Positions 29,064-35,800 of a DNA stretch of 35,800 nucleotides are shown here, one piece after another (within the stretch, counting starts at the first letter, position 1; each line of letters begins with the position of its first letter). Position numbers and translations under genes: made by a program. The notes under the pieces are model-generated. The model ran no database searches. It saw only the letters and a program-made list of their open reading frames with translations, and was not told where the DNA came from. Origin of the DNA: REEB509 sp049314555 (GTDB lineage: Bacteria > Pseudomonadota > Alphaproteobacteria > Caulobacterales > Aquidulcibacteraceae); contig JBMOEW010000032.1 of NCBI GenBank assembly GCA_049314555.1, positions 1 to 35,800 of the forward strand, given 5' to 3'.

Positions 29064-31061
29064 ATGTTTGACAAGATCTTGATTGCCAACCGCGGTGAAG
29101 TGGCTGTCCGCATTATCAAGACGGCCCGCCGGTTAGGCATCAAGACCGCCATCGTATTCTCCGAAGCGGACCGCGACAGCATGGCCGTCGAATTGGCCGA
29201 CGAGGCCGTGTTCATCGGCCCAGCCCCCGCCGCGCAGTCCTATTTGGTGATCGATAAAGTGGTCGATGCCGTGCGCAAGACCGGCGCCCAGGCCGTCCAC
29301 CCAGGATTTGGCTTCCTGTCGGAAAAGGCCGAATTTGCCCAACGCCTGCTGGACGAGAAGATCGTCTTCATCGGCCCAAACCCCTACGCGATCACCGCGA
29401 TGGGCGACAAAATCGAAAGCAAAAAGACCGCCGCCAAAGCCAACGTCTCCACTGTACCGGGCTATATTGGTGAGATCGAAGACGTCAAACACGCCGTCCA
29501 AATCGCTGAGGAAATCGGCTACCCGGTGATGATCAAGGCCTCCGCCGGAGGTGGTGGCAAGGGCATCCGTATCGCAGAAAACCGCAAAGACGTGGAAGAG
29601 GGCTTCCCCGCCGTGCGCGCCGAAGCCAAGAACGCCTTTGGCGACGATCGCATCTTCATTGAAAAGTTCGTGGTGGCCCCGCGCCACATCGAAATCCAAG
29701 TGATGGGCGACAAGCACGGCAACGTGATCCACCTGTTCGAGCGCGAATGCTCCATTCAGCGCCGCAATCAGAAAGTCATCGAAGAAGCCCCAAGCCCGCT
29801 GCTGGACAAAAAAACCCGCGAAGCCATGGGGGCCCAAGCGGTGGCGCTGGCCCAAGCCGTCGGTTACGACAGCGCCGGCACGGTTGAGTTCGTGGCCTCC
29901 GGCGCCGACAAGAGCTTCTACTTCCTGGAAATGAACACCCGCCTGCAGGTCGAACACCCCGTCACGGAGATGATCACCGGCGTCGATTTGGTGGAGCTAA
30001 TGCTGCGGTCCGCTGCCGGCCAAAAGCTGCCAATCACCCAAAAAGACCTCAAGATCACCGGCTGGGCCATTGAAAGCCGCATCTACGCCGAAGATCCCTA
30101 TCGCAACTTTCTGCCATCGATTGGCCGCCTGAAGCGCTATCAAACCCCAGAAGAAGGTCAGTTTGGCAAGATCACCGTGCGCAATGACGCAGGCGTGCGC
30201 GCCGGCGACGAAATCAGCATGTTCTACGACCCCATGATTGCCAAGCTGGTCACCCACGGCCCAACCCGCTTGGAAGCCATCGATGCCCAAGCCCAGGCCC
30301 TGGACAGCTTCCTGATCGAAGGCATCCAAGACAATATCCCCTTCCTGGGGGCCGTGATGGAGGAAGCCGAGTTCCGCTCCGGCGACTTCACCACCGCCTA
30401 CATCAAAAAGCAGTTCCCCGAGGGCTTCAAAGGTGTGGCGCCCCGCCCAGAGCAGGCCATTCTCCTCGCCGCCTGCGCAGCCTTTGCCGAAGCCAAAAAG
30501 GCCACCCGCGCCCGCCAGATCTCTGGCCGTGTCAATGGGGGTAAGCCCCAAACCGACTGGGCGGTGATCTTGGGCGGCGAGATCATTCCCGTGAAGGTGA
30601 ACCTGGAGCCCTCCGGCGCAAAGCTCGCGGTAGCCGGGGCCCGCGCCCAGACATTTGAAACCAGCTGGGATCCGGGCCAGCCCGTCATGAGCGGCGAGTT
30701 CGACGGCAAGCCCTTCGCGGTCAAGATCGCCTCGCGCACCGAAGGGTTTCGCCTGCGGCTGCGCGGGATATCAATGACGGCCATCGTCACAAGCCCCCGC
30801 GGCGCGGCCCTGCACAAGTTGATCCCGGAGAAACAGCCGGCAGACACCTCCAAAACGGTGATGAGCCCGATGCCGGGGTTGGTTGTTTCGATCGACGTGG
30901 TGGCCGGTCAAGAAGTGAAAGTGGGTGAGGGCGTCGCCGTGGTCGAGGCGATGAAGATGCAAAACATCATCCGCGCCGAACGCGACGGTGTGGTCAAGAA
31001 GGTCAATGTGGTTGCCGGTGCGAGCGTTGCAGCAGACGAGGTCATGATCGAGCTCAGCTAG
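29064..31061 (+). CDS. pccA: Propionyl-CoA carboxylase alpha (biotin-containing) subunit
   Basis: A 665-residue biotin-dependent acyl-CoA carboxylase subunit that carboxylates biotin with bicarbonate and ATP for transfer to propionyl-CoA. The biotin carboxylase domain covers about residues 1-447 with KILIANRGEVAVRII, the glycine-rich ATP loop KASAGGGGKGIRI, and EMNTRLQVEHPVTE. A BT linker region and the C-terminal biotin carrier domain follow (about 592-665), with biotinylated K631 in VEAMKMQN. Length and the BT region fit PccA better than AccC (about 450) or MccA. The beta subunit gene pccB is not in the window. ATG 29064 starts the conserved FDKILIANRGE. Confidence 0.93.
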   Translation: MFDKILIANRGEVAVRIIKTARRLGIKTAIVFSEADRDSMAVELADEAVFIGPAPAAQSYLVIDKVVDAVRKTGAQAVHPGFGFLSEKAEFAQRLLDEKIVFIGPNPYAITAMGDKIESKKTAAKANVSTVPGYIGEIEDVKHAVQIAEEIGYPVMIKASAGGGGKGIRIAENRKDVEEGFPAVRAEAKNAFGDDRIFIEKFVVAPRHIEIQVMGDKHGNVIHLFERECSIQRRNQKVIEEAPSPLLDKKTREAMGAQAVALAQAVGYDSAGTVEFVASGADKSFYFLEMNTRLQVEHPVTEMITGVDLVELMLRSAAGQKLPITQKDLKITGWAIESRIYAEDPYRNFLPSIGRLKRYQTPEEGQFGKITVRNDAGVRAGDEISMFYDPMIAKLVTHGPTRLEAIDAQAQALDSFLIEGIQDNIPFLGAVMEEAEFRSGDFTTAYIKKQFPEGFKGVAPRPEQAILLAACAAFAEAKKATRARQISGRVNGGKPQTDWAVILGGEIIPVKVNLEPSGAKLAVAGARAQTFETSWDPGQPVMSGEFDGKPFAVKIASRTEGFRLRLRGISMTAIVTSPRGAALHKLIPEKQPADTSKTVMSPMPGLVVSIDVVAGQEVKVGEGVAVVEAMKMQNIIRAERDGVVKKVNVVAGASVAADEVMIELS

Positions 31062-31086
31062 CGCCAGGTCGATCAGGCCAGTAAAC

Positions 31087-32001
31087 TCAGCCAGCCTTCA
31101 CCCAGTCTCCAACAATGGCCCCGACCCGCGCCAGCACGGCCTGATCTTCGTCCCGGATCCGGTCGACGTAGGGCGTCTCCAGATAGGCCGTAACGATCAC
31201 CGGCGCGCGGTTTGGCGGCCAAACGATCGCGATGTCGTTGGTCTTGTTGGGCATGCTCTCGTGAAGGCCCGTGCCGGTCTTGTCGCCGGCCCGCCAGCCT
31301 TCAGGAAACCCGGCCCGCAGCCGGCGCAAGCCGGTCTGCGTATCCACCATCCACTGGATCAGTGTTGCCCGGGAGTCATTGTAAAGCGCGTCTCCCACAA
31401 GAAATCTGCGCATCAGATAGGCATGCGCCACCGGGCTCGTCGTGTCGCGCACCTCACCAGGAGGCACAAGGTTTGCGCCCGGCTCATACCGGTCCAAACG
31501 GGTCACATCATCGCCAAGCGCACGCACACGCTGCGTAAAGCCCTCAGGCCCGCCAATCATCCGCAGCAGCAGATTGGCACAGACGTTGTCGCTGGTCGTT
31601 TGCACAGCCTCCGCCATGTGCCCAACGGTCAAAAAGCCATCGATCAGGCTCGCCTCAGCAACCGGTGCCATCGGCACCATGTCCGCCTGGCTAAACCCCA
31701 CCCGCTGCTCGATATCCAGCCGACCTGCGTCGCAGTCCGCCAAAATCAGGCCGGCGAGCGCCATCTTGAACGTCGAGCACATCCCAAACCGCTCGTCGAC
31801 CCGAAGGCCAAACGCCTGATCTCCACCGGTATCCAAAACGCAAACACCAAGCCGTCCACCCGCCTGCGCTTCCAGCTGTTCAAGCGCGCTAACCGCAACC
31901 CGCGTCGGGTCGGCCACCTCGGACACTGCCCGCCCCACCGCGCATCCGGCAGCCAAAGCGCCGGCACCGACCACCACGCCCCGCCGCGTCAAATCCCGCA
32001 T
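31087..32001 (-). CDS. Class A serine beta-lactamase with Tat/lipoprotein-like signal
   Basis: A 304-residue exported beta-lactamase that opens the beta-lactam ring by acylation of an active-site serine. All class A motifs are present: S76-T-F-K79 (MCSTFKMAL), S137-D-N139, E173 in RYEPGAN with N177, and K241-T-G in GDKTGTG. In Ambler terms these are S70, S130, E166, N170 and K234. The signal LTRRGVVVGAGALAAGC has a twin arginine and a lipobox at C20, so it may be Tat-exported and lipid-anchored. The cysteine before the active serine has no partner after KTG, so the disulfide of KPC-type enzymes is absent. The second ATG (32001) fits the Shine-Dalgarno spacing better than 32004. No mobile element or AmpR-type regulator is next to it, so it looks like an intrinsic chromosomal gene. 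Confidence 0.93.
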   Translation of the reverse strand: MRDLTRRGVVVGAGALAAGCAVGRAVSEVADPTRVAVSALEQLEAQAGGRLGVCVLDTGGDQAFGLRVDERFGMCSTFKMALAGLILADCDAGRLDIEQRVGFSQADMVPMAPVAEASLIDGFLTVGHMAEAVQTTSDNVCANLLLRMIGGPEGFTQRVRALGDDVTRLDRYEPGANLVPPGEVRDTTSPVAHAYLMRRFLVGDALYNDSRATLIQWMVDTQTGLRRLRAGFPEGWRAGDKTGTGLHESMPNKTNDIAIVWPPNRAPVIVTAYLETPYVDRIRDEDQAVLARVGAIVGDWVKAG

Positions 32002-32072
32002 CATCCTCTCCTCGCTTGCGGTGCAGTGACCAAACCGCCTACATCAGCGCCCAGACAAAAGGCATCATCGCA

Positions 32073-33779
32073 ATGGCCCGCTTCCTCATTACCTCCGCCT
32101 TGCCCTATATCAACGGCATCAAACACCTCGGCAATCTGGCGGGCTCGATGCTGCCGGCCGACGTGCACGCCCGGTTTCGTCGGATGCAGGGCCACGAAGT
32201 CCTGTTCATCTGCGCCACCGATGAACATGGCACCCCGGCTGAACTGGCGGCCGCCGAAATGGGTATCGATGCACGTGCCTACTGCGACCAATTCCACGAC
32301 ATTCAAAAAACGGCAGGCGAGGGGTTCAAGCTATCGTTCGATCACTTCGGGCGCACCTCCAATCCGCCGAACCACCGCCTAACCCAGCATCTGGCCGAGC
32401 GATTGGAAGCCAACGGCCTGATCGAAGAACGCACCACAAGGCAGGTCTATTCCAACACCGACAAGCGCTTCCTGCCGGATCGCTATGTCGAAGGGACATG
32501 CCCGGTCTGCGGTTATGAAAAAGCGCGCGGCGACCAGTGCGACAACTGCGGCACCCTCCTGGACCCGGTCCAGCTGAAGAATCCACGATCGAAGATTTCC
32601 GGATCATCCGATGTCGAGCTGCGCGACACGGCCCATCTTTTCCTCCTCCAGTCAAAGATGCAGGACGAGATTCGCGCCTGGGTGGATAAGGCCGAAGACT
32701 GGCCAAGTCTTGCCCGGTCGATCGCCTATAAATGGTTGGACGAGGGGTTGATCGATCGCGCGATCACCCGCGACTTGTCCTGGGGCGTGAAGCTCACCAA
32801 GGACGGCGCACCAAGGCCAGGGTTCGACGAAAAAGTCTTCTACGTCTGGTTTGATGCCCCGATCGGCTACATCGGTGCAACGGTCGAATGGGCAGAGGCC
32901 AACGGCACAGACTGGCAACGCTGGTGGCGCACTGATCAGGGGGCAGACGATGTCACCTACGTCCAGTTCATGGGCAAAGACAACGTCGCCTTCCACACCG
33001 TGAGCTTCCCGGTCACGATCATCGGCTCGCGCGAGCCATGGAAATTGGTGGACAGGTTGAAGGCCTTTAACTGGGTCACCTGGTACGGAGATAAATTCTC
33101 CACCAGCGAAAAGCGCGGCGTTTTCATGGACCAAGCGCTGGAATTGCTGCCGGGCGACTATTGGCGTTGGTATCTGATGGCCAACGCCCCAGAGAGCAGC
33201 GACGCAGCTTTCACCTGGGAGCAGTTCAAGGAAACCATCAACTCAGACCTCGCCAACGTGTACGGCAATTTCGTCAATCGGATCACGCGGTTTGCGGCGT
33301 CCAAGTTCGAGGCAAAAGTGCCCCAGAGCGGGGCCTGGGGCAAGGCGGAGGAAAAGCTCCAAGTCACAGTCCATGAGCGCTTGGCAGCCCTGACCGCCTT
33401 TCACGAGCAGATGGAGTTCCGCAAAGCCGCCGCGGAACTGCGCGGGCTGTGGGCTGCCGGCAACGAATATCTCCAAGTGGCGGCACCCTGGACAACCATA
33501 AAAACCGATCCAGAGGCAGCAGCCACAGGCGTGGCCGTCGGGCTCAATCTGGTCACGCTGTTTGCGATTTTGGCGCAGCCCTTCATCCCAGACGCCGCCA
33601 AAACGGTGCTCGACGCCATGGGTGTGCCAGACGCAAACCGGACATGGCCCAAGGCAGACGACCCCGCGTTGCTAAGCGCCTTGCCCACTGGCCTGCCCTT
33701 CACCCCGCCAGACGTGCTGTTCAAAAAGATCGAAGAGGCAGACATCGCCGCCTGGTCGCAACGATTTGGCGGCGGCTAA
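32073..33779 (+). CDS. metG: Methionyl-tRNA synthetase
   Basis: A 568-residue class I aminoacyl-tRNA synthetase that charges tRNA-Met. The HIGH-type motif is HLGN (18-21) in PYINGIKHLGNLAGS. The KMSKS-type motif is KFSTS (341-345) in GDKFSTSEKRG. A zinc knuckle with C143, C146, C156 and C159 (CPVCGYEKARGDQCDNCG) is complete. The anticodon-binding helical domain follows from about residue 400. No C-terminal tRNA-binding EMAP-like domain is attached. KFSTS is a known variant in this MetRS type and does not signal inactivity. ATG 32073 begins the conserved MARFLITSALPY; the upstream open frame is not similar. It is divergent from the beta-lactamase gene. Confidence 0.96.
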   Translation: MARFLITSALPYINGIKHLGNLAGSMLPADVHARFRRMQGHEVLFICATDEHGTPAELAAAEMGIDARAYCDQFHDIQKTAGEGFKLSFDHFGRTSNPPNHRLTQHLAERLEANGLIEERTTRQVYSNTDKRFLPDRYVEGTCPVCGYEKARGDQCDNCGTLLDPVQLKNPRSKISGSSDVELRDTAHLFLLQSKMQDEIRAWVDKAEDWPSLARSIAYKWLDEGLIDRAITRDLSWGVKLTKDGAPRPGFDEKVFYVWFDAPIGYIGATVEWAEANGTDWQRWWRTDQGADDVTYVQFMGKDNVAFHTVSFPVTIIGSREPWKLVDRLKAFNWVTWYGDKFSTSEKRGVFMDQALELLPGDYWRWYLMANAPESSDAAFTWEQFKETINSDLANVYGNFVNRITRFAASKFEAKVPQSGAWGKAEEKLQVTVHERLAALTAFHEQMEFRKAAAELRGLWAAGNEYLQVAAPWTTIKTDPEAAATGVAVGLNLVTLFAILAQPFIPDAAKTVLDAMGVPDANRTWPKADDPALLSALPTGLPFTPPDVLFKKIEEADIAAWSQRFGGG

Positions 33780-33936
33780 GCCCGCGCAAGCGCAAGCGTC
33801 TGCAGGCCGTCCAGGTCACAAGTGTGCCCAAAGTCACGGCGCTGTCGCAGGCCTCGGTTAACGTGGCGTGCGTTGCGCCATTGAACAATGGTTGCTAGAA
33901 CACGGCATCGTTTACCATCAACAAACGGGGACAAAA

Positions 33937-34371
33937 ATGGCCTGGGACTTGTTCAAGAATTTGATTTCGCGCGGCGCCTGGTCAAAGGAAGATGCCTTCT
34001 ACGGAATTTTGTTTGCCGCTGCGATGTCTGACGGCGAAGTCGCAGCAAGCGAAAGCGAAGAAGTGATCGCCCTGGCACACCGCACCAAGACGCTGAAGGG
34101 CGTCTCCCAGGGTGACCTGCAGGCCATGCACGGCCGCGTGGAAGATCAATTCAAGCGCGACTTCCAGGCGGCCCTCAACGATGCCGCCAATTCCATCCCC
34201 GCTGAAGTGGTGCCGTCAATCTTTGCCCACGCTGTGGATATCGTCTTCGCGGACGGCAAAGTGGTCACCCGGGAAGCTGAGTTTCTCAACAACCTGGCTG
34301 AAAAGCTTAAGCTCGACCAATCCAAAGCAGCCGAGACCATCCGCGTGCTGGAAGCCAAAAACGCCTGGTAA
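33937..34371 (+). CDS. TerB-like (tellurite resistance B family) protein
   Basis: A 144-residue all-helical protein. The acidic repeats GILFAAAMSDGEVAASESEEV and HAVDIVFADGKVVTREAEFL are the paired D-G-x-V-x-x-x-E metal-binding helices of the TerB/TerB-like family. Such isolated TerB proteins are common in alphaproteobacteria without any other ter gene; tellurite resistance should not be assumed. ATG 33937 is used because the family domain starts soon after; the open frame runs 23 codons further upstream. No ter partners are nearby, so its role is unknown. Confidence 0.85.
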   Translation: MAWDLFKNLISRGAWSKEDAFYGILFAAAMSDGEVAASESEEVIALAHRTKTLKGVSQGDLQAMHGRVEDQFKRDFQAALNDAANSIPAEVVPSIFAHAVDIVFADGKVVTREAEFLNNLAEKLKLDQSKAAETIRVLEAKNAW

Positions 34372-34391
34372 TGGTGCCGGCGGGCGCGGCC

Positions 34392-35186
34392 TTAGCGTCG
34401 CGCCCGTTGCGCCTCATAAAGCGCGATCGCCGCGGCCACGCTGACATTGAGGCTTTCCACGTTGTCGGCGATCGGGATCCGCGCTCGCCTGGAACAAGCG
34501 GCCGCCACCACCTCCCGCAGGCCCTTGCCCTCCGCCCCAATCACAAGCGCAATCGGCTCATCCCCCGTAACCGCGTACCCAAGCGCGTCCTTGGCCTCGC
34601 CCTCGAGCGCCACGGTGCGGTAACCAATCTCGCCCAACTGTTCCACAACCCGCGTCAGGTTGGCCTCCCGCGCATGCGCGATCAGTTCGATCGCCCCCGC
34701 CGCCGCCTTGGCAAGCGCGCCCGTGAACGGTGGGGACTTGCGGTCCTGCATCACCACCGCCCGCGCACCGAAGGCCGCCGCAGACCGAAACACGGCCCCA
34801 ACGTTTTGCGGATCAGTCACCCCATCCAGCACCACCACCGTGCGCCCATCCAGCGGCGCGCAGGCCTCAAGCAGCGAAACCGCCTCCAACGGCCAAGCCC
34901 GAACCGCCAAGCCCTGATGCACCGCGCCGGGCGGCAACATGCCATCCATCGATTCAGGGTCCAGCACATGGGCCTCGATTCCCTCCGGCAACCGCAGCGC
35001 TGCGTTCCGGCTGGCGATCACTTTGTCGATCCGTCTTTTCGGGTTGGCCAGCGCCGCGAGCGCCGCGTGCGTGCCCCAGACCCACGATGGGCCGTTCTCG
35101 TCATGGCGTTCGTCGCGATGGGGGCGCGACAGTGAAGCAGTGCGCGTGGGTGCACGCGACCGCTTGAGCGGCGGGGAAGACCTCAC
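34392..35186 (-). CDS. rlmB: 23S rRNA 2'-O-ribose methyltransferase, RlmB/TrmH (SpoU) family
   Basis: A 264-residue SPOUT-class methyltransferase. An L30e-like substrate-binding region (WVWGTHAALAALANPKRRID, about residues 35-105) precedes the catalytic domain. SpoU motifs 1-3 are present: DPQNVGAVFRSAAAFGA, LVIGAEGKGLR and NVESLNVSVAAAIALYEA, which form the AdoMet-binding trefoil knot. RlmB methylates G2251 of 23S rRNA in E. coli; TrmH itself modifies tRNA and lacks the N-terminal region seen here. No ATG lies before the conserved part, so GTG 35186 is used, with GGAG twelve bases upstream. It is divergent from the tRNA genes. Confidence 0.88.
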   Translation of the reverse strand: MRSSPPLKRSRAPTRTASLSRPHRDERHDENGPSWVWGTHAALAALANPKRRIDKVIASRNAALRLPEGIEAHVLDPESMDGMLPPGAVHQGLAVRAWPLEAVSLLEACAPLDGRTVVVLDGVTDPQNVGAVFRSAAAFGARAVVMQDRKSPPFTGALAKAAAGAIELIAHAREANLTRVVEQLGEIGYRTVALEGEAKDALGYAVTGDEPIALVIGAEGKGLREVVAAACSRRARIPIADNVESLNVSVAAAIALYEAQRARR

Positions 35187-35201
35187 TATAAGACCGGCTC
35201 C

Positions 35202-35231
35202 TTGGATGTGGCAGCTGGCTTAGCCTAATGC
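35202..35231 (+). promoter_or_regulatory. Candidate promoter of the tRNA-Tyr gene
   Basis: TTGGAT (35202-35207) and TAATGC (35226-35231) are 18 bases apart and lie 23 bases before the mature tRNA-Tyr start. They are moderate matches to the housekeeping -35 and -10 boxes. Confidence 0.35.
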
Positions 35232-35253
35232 TTCCTCGAAGGGAATGGTGCCT

Positions 35254-35339
35254 GGAGGGGTGGCCGAGTGGTTAATGGCAGCAGACTGTAAATCTGCCCG
35301 CGCGAGCGTACGTTGGTTCGAATCCGACCCCCTCCACCA
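35254..35339 (+). tRNA. tRNA-Tyr (anticodon GTA)
   Basis: An 86-base class II tRNA with an acceptor stem GGAGGGG pairing with CCCCTCC, discriminator A and encoded CCA. The D arm is GCCGAGTGGTTAATGGC, the anticodon arm has GTA at 35288-35290 (CAGACTGTAAATCTG), a long variable arm follows (CCGCGCGAGCGTACG), and the T arm is GGTTCGAATCC. The class II variable arm and GTA anticodon fix it as the bacterial tyrosine tRNA. Confidence 0.97.
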
Positions 35340-35429
35340 TCCATGCCAATACGAACTGCCACAGCGGTGGGCCGGCCAATTGCGCATCTTGACCGCGCTG
35401 GCCAATCCGCCGACACACGCAAAGCGACC

Positions 35430-35503
35430 GCGGGTATAGCTCAATGGTAGAGCTCCAGTCTTCCAAACTGGCTACGAGGGTTCGATTCCCTCTACCCGCT
35501 CCA
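35430..35503 (+). tRNA. tRNA-Gly (anticodon TCC)
   Basis: A 74-base tRNA including encoded CCA. The acceptor stem GCGGGTA pairs with TACCCGC, with discriminator T. The D arm is GCTCAATGGTAGAGC, the anticodon loop CTTCCAA has TCC at 35462-35464, and the T arm is GAGGGTTCGATTCCCTC. It lies 90 bases after tRNA-Tyr and before tuf, a grouping common in bacteria. Confidence 0.97.
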
Positions 35504-35661
35504 AGCCTGCCTTGAGGTTTCATCTGGTCTCGCGCCGTCGTTTCACGATGCGGCCTCACATGCGCAGCGTTCGGCGTCCGGGTCGATAGCGGCAGCGCGA
35601 AGGATAGCCCTCACCGCTCAGGAGAATCGCCCCGCAGCCAATCACTTGAAGTGTTTGATGC

Positions 35662-35725
35662 TTGACGCCGCCCCGCGCCCAGGTAAACAGCGCCCCTCAA
35701 GTGCGCGCCAACGCGCGCGGCGTTG
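35662..35725 (+). promoter_or_regulatory. Candidate tuf promoter and leader hairpins
   Basis: TTGACG (35662-35667) is a good -35 box, but the -10 region about 16 bases on (TAAACA) is weak. Downstream, GCGCG-CCAA-CGCGC (35703-35716) and CAACGC-GCGCG-GCGTTG (35709-35725) are perfect stems that share bases and so exclude each other. They would lie near the start of the tuf transcript. The rest of the 242-base gap after tRNA-Gly shows nothing convincing. Confidence 0.35.
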
Positions 35726-35745
35726 ATTTGGCGCAAGAGGATTTC

Positions 35746-35800
35746 ATGGCCAAGGAAAAGTTTGAGCGGAACAAGCCGCACTGCAACATCGGCACGATCG
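35746..35800 (+). CDS. tuf: Elongation factor Tu, N-terminal end only
   Basis: The last 55 bases encode MAKEKFERNKPHCNIGTI, the N-terminus of EF-Tu up to just before the GTP-binding P loop. EF-Tu carries aminoacyl-tRNA to the ribosome. AGAGG at 35736-35740 is a good ribosome binding site. The gene runs out of the window. Confidence 0.95.
   Translation, partial: MAKEKFERNKPHCNIGTI

Noticed and set aside
33093..33107. KFSTS instead of KMSKS in methionyl-tRNA synthetase as a sign of inactivity
   Set aside because: This variant occurs in this MetRS type with the four-cysteine zinc knuckle, and the rest of the enzyme is intact.
33937..34371. Tellurite resistance operon
   Set aside because: Only an isolated TerB-like protein is present; no terA, terC, terD or terE partner is near, so resistance is not supported.
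1..35800. CRISPR arrays, insertion sequences and tRNA-integrated islands
   Set aside because: No regularly spaced repeats, transposase genes or target duplications were seen, and both tRNA genes are followed by ordinary sequence leading to tuf.

Overview
The window is a gene-dense, GC-rich chromosomal segment from an alphaproteobacterium, most likely of the Caulobacterales/Hyphomonadaceae type. The evidence is the 3' end of a Rhodobacter-type gene transfer agent (GTA) tail gene, a cycHJKL-type cytochrome c maturation block (ccmI-ccmE-ccmF-ccmH), a PleC/PdhS-class histidine kinase, a receiver protein with the alphaproteobacterial GPDRRR tail, CtrA-like boxes, and a tRNA-Tyr/tRNA-Gly/tuf group. 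No insertion sequence, CRISPR array, rRNA or transposon end was seen. No gap between genes exceeds 300 bases; the largest (8602-8842 and 35504-35745, about 240 bases each) hold only candidate regulatory elements.

Layout. 1-414: C-terminal end of a GTA/phage tail-tip protein. 485-1375: DnaJ/CbpA-like co-chaperone. 1426-3891: small secreted PepSY-like protein plus a PhoP/FeuP-like response regulator and its kinase. 3925-7578: ccmIEFH, for haem delivery and ligation to apocytochromes c. 7690-8601: NYN-domain nuclease-like protein with a LOTUS-like tail. 8843-15299: DegP/HtrA protease, OmpR-type regulator, kinase and glnE; the last three are joined by 4-base stop/start overlaps. 15333-17529: EF-hand protein, ECF sigma factor, anti-sigma-like membrane protein and CnrX/Spy-like periplasmic protein, a probable envelope-sensing sigma module. 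17535-25489, minus strand: pleC-like kinase, single-domain receiver, EAL phosphodiesterase, pepN, a 195-residue unknown and a DUF1579-like exported protein. 25628-26620: WYL-domain regulator divergent from that exported protein, with a perfect 8+8 inverted repeat between them. 26712-27827: acyl-CoA dehydrogenase. 27900-28934, minus: GH5 lipoprotein. 29064-31061: biotin-carrying propionyl-CoA carboxylase alpha subunit. 31087-32001, minus: complete class A beta-lactamase with a Tat/lipoprotein-like signal. 32073-33779: metG. 33937-34371: TerB-like protein. 34392-35186, minus: RlmB/TrmH-family methyltransferase. Then tRNA-Tyr(GTA), tRNA-Gly(TCC) and the first codons of tuf.

The genes fall into envelope sensing and repair (PepSY two-component system, DegP two-component system, ECF module), cell-cycle and c-di-GMP signalling (EAL, receiver, PleC), respiration (ccm), acyl-CoA metabolism (ACAD, PccA) and translation (metG, rlmB, tRNAs, tuf). 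The observations most worth checking are: the ECF sigma gene, which has no ATG/GTG/TTG start before a large part of region 2 and whose only well-placed near-cognate start is one base out of frame across a CCCCC run; the near-consensus CtrA boxes before the EAL-receiver genes and before pleC; and the palindromic operator beside the WYL regulator. No wholly new defence or mobile system is evident.
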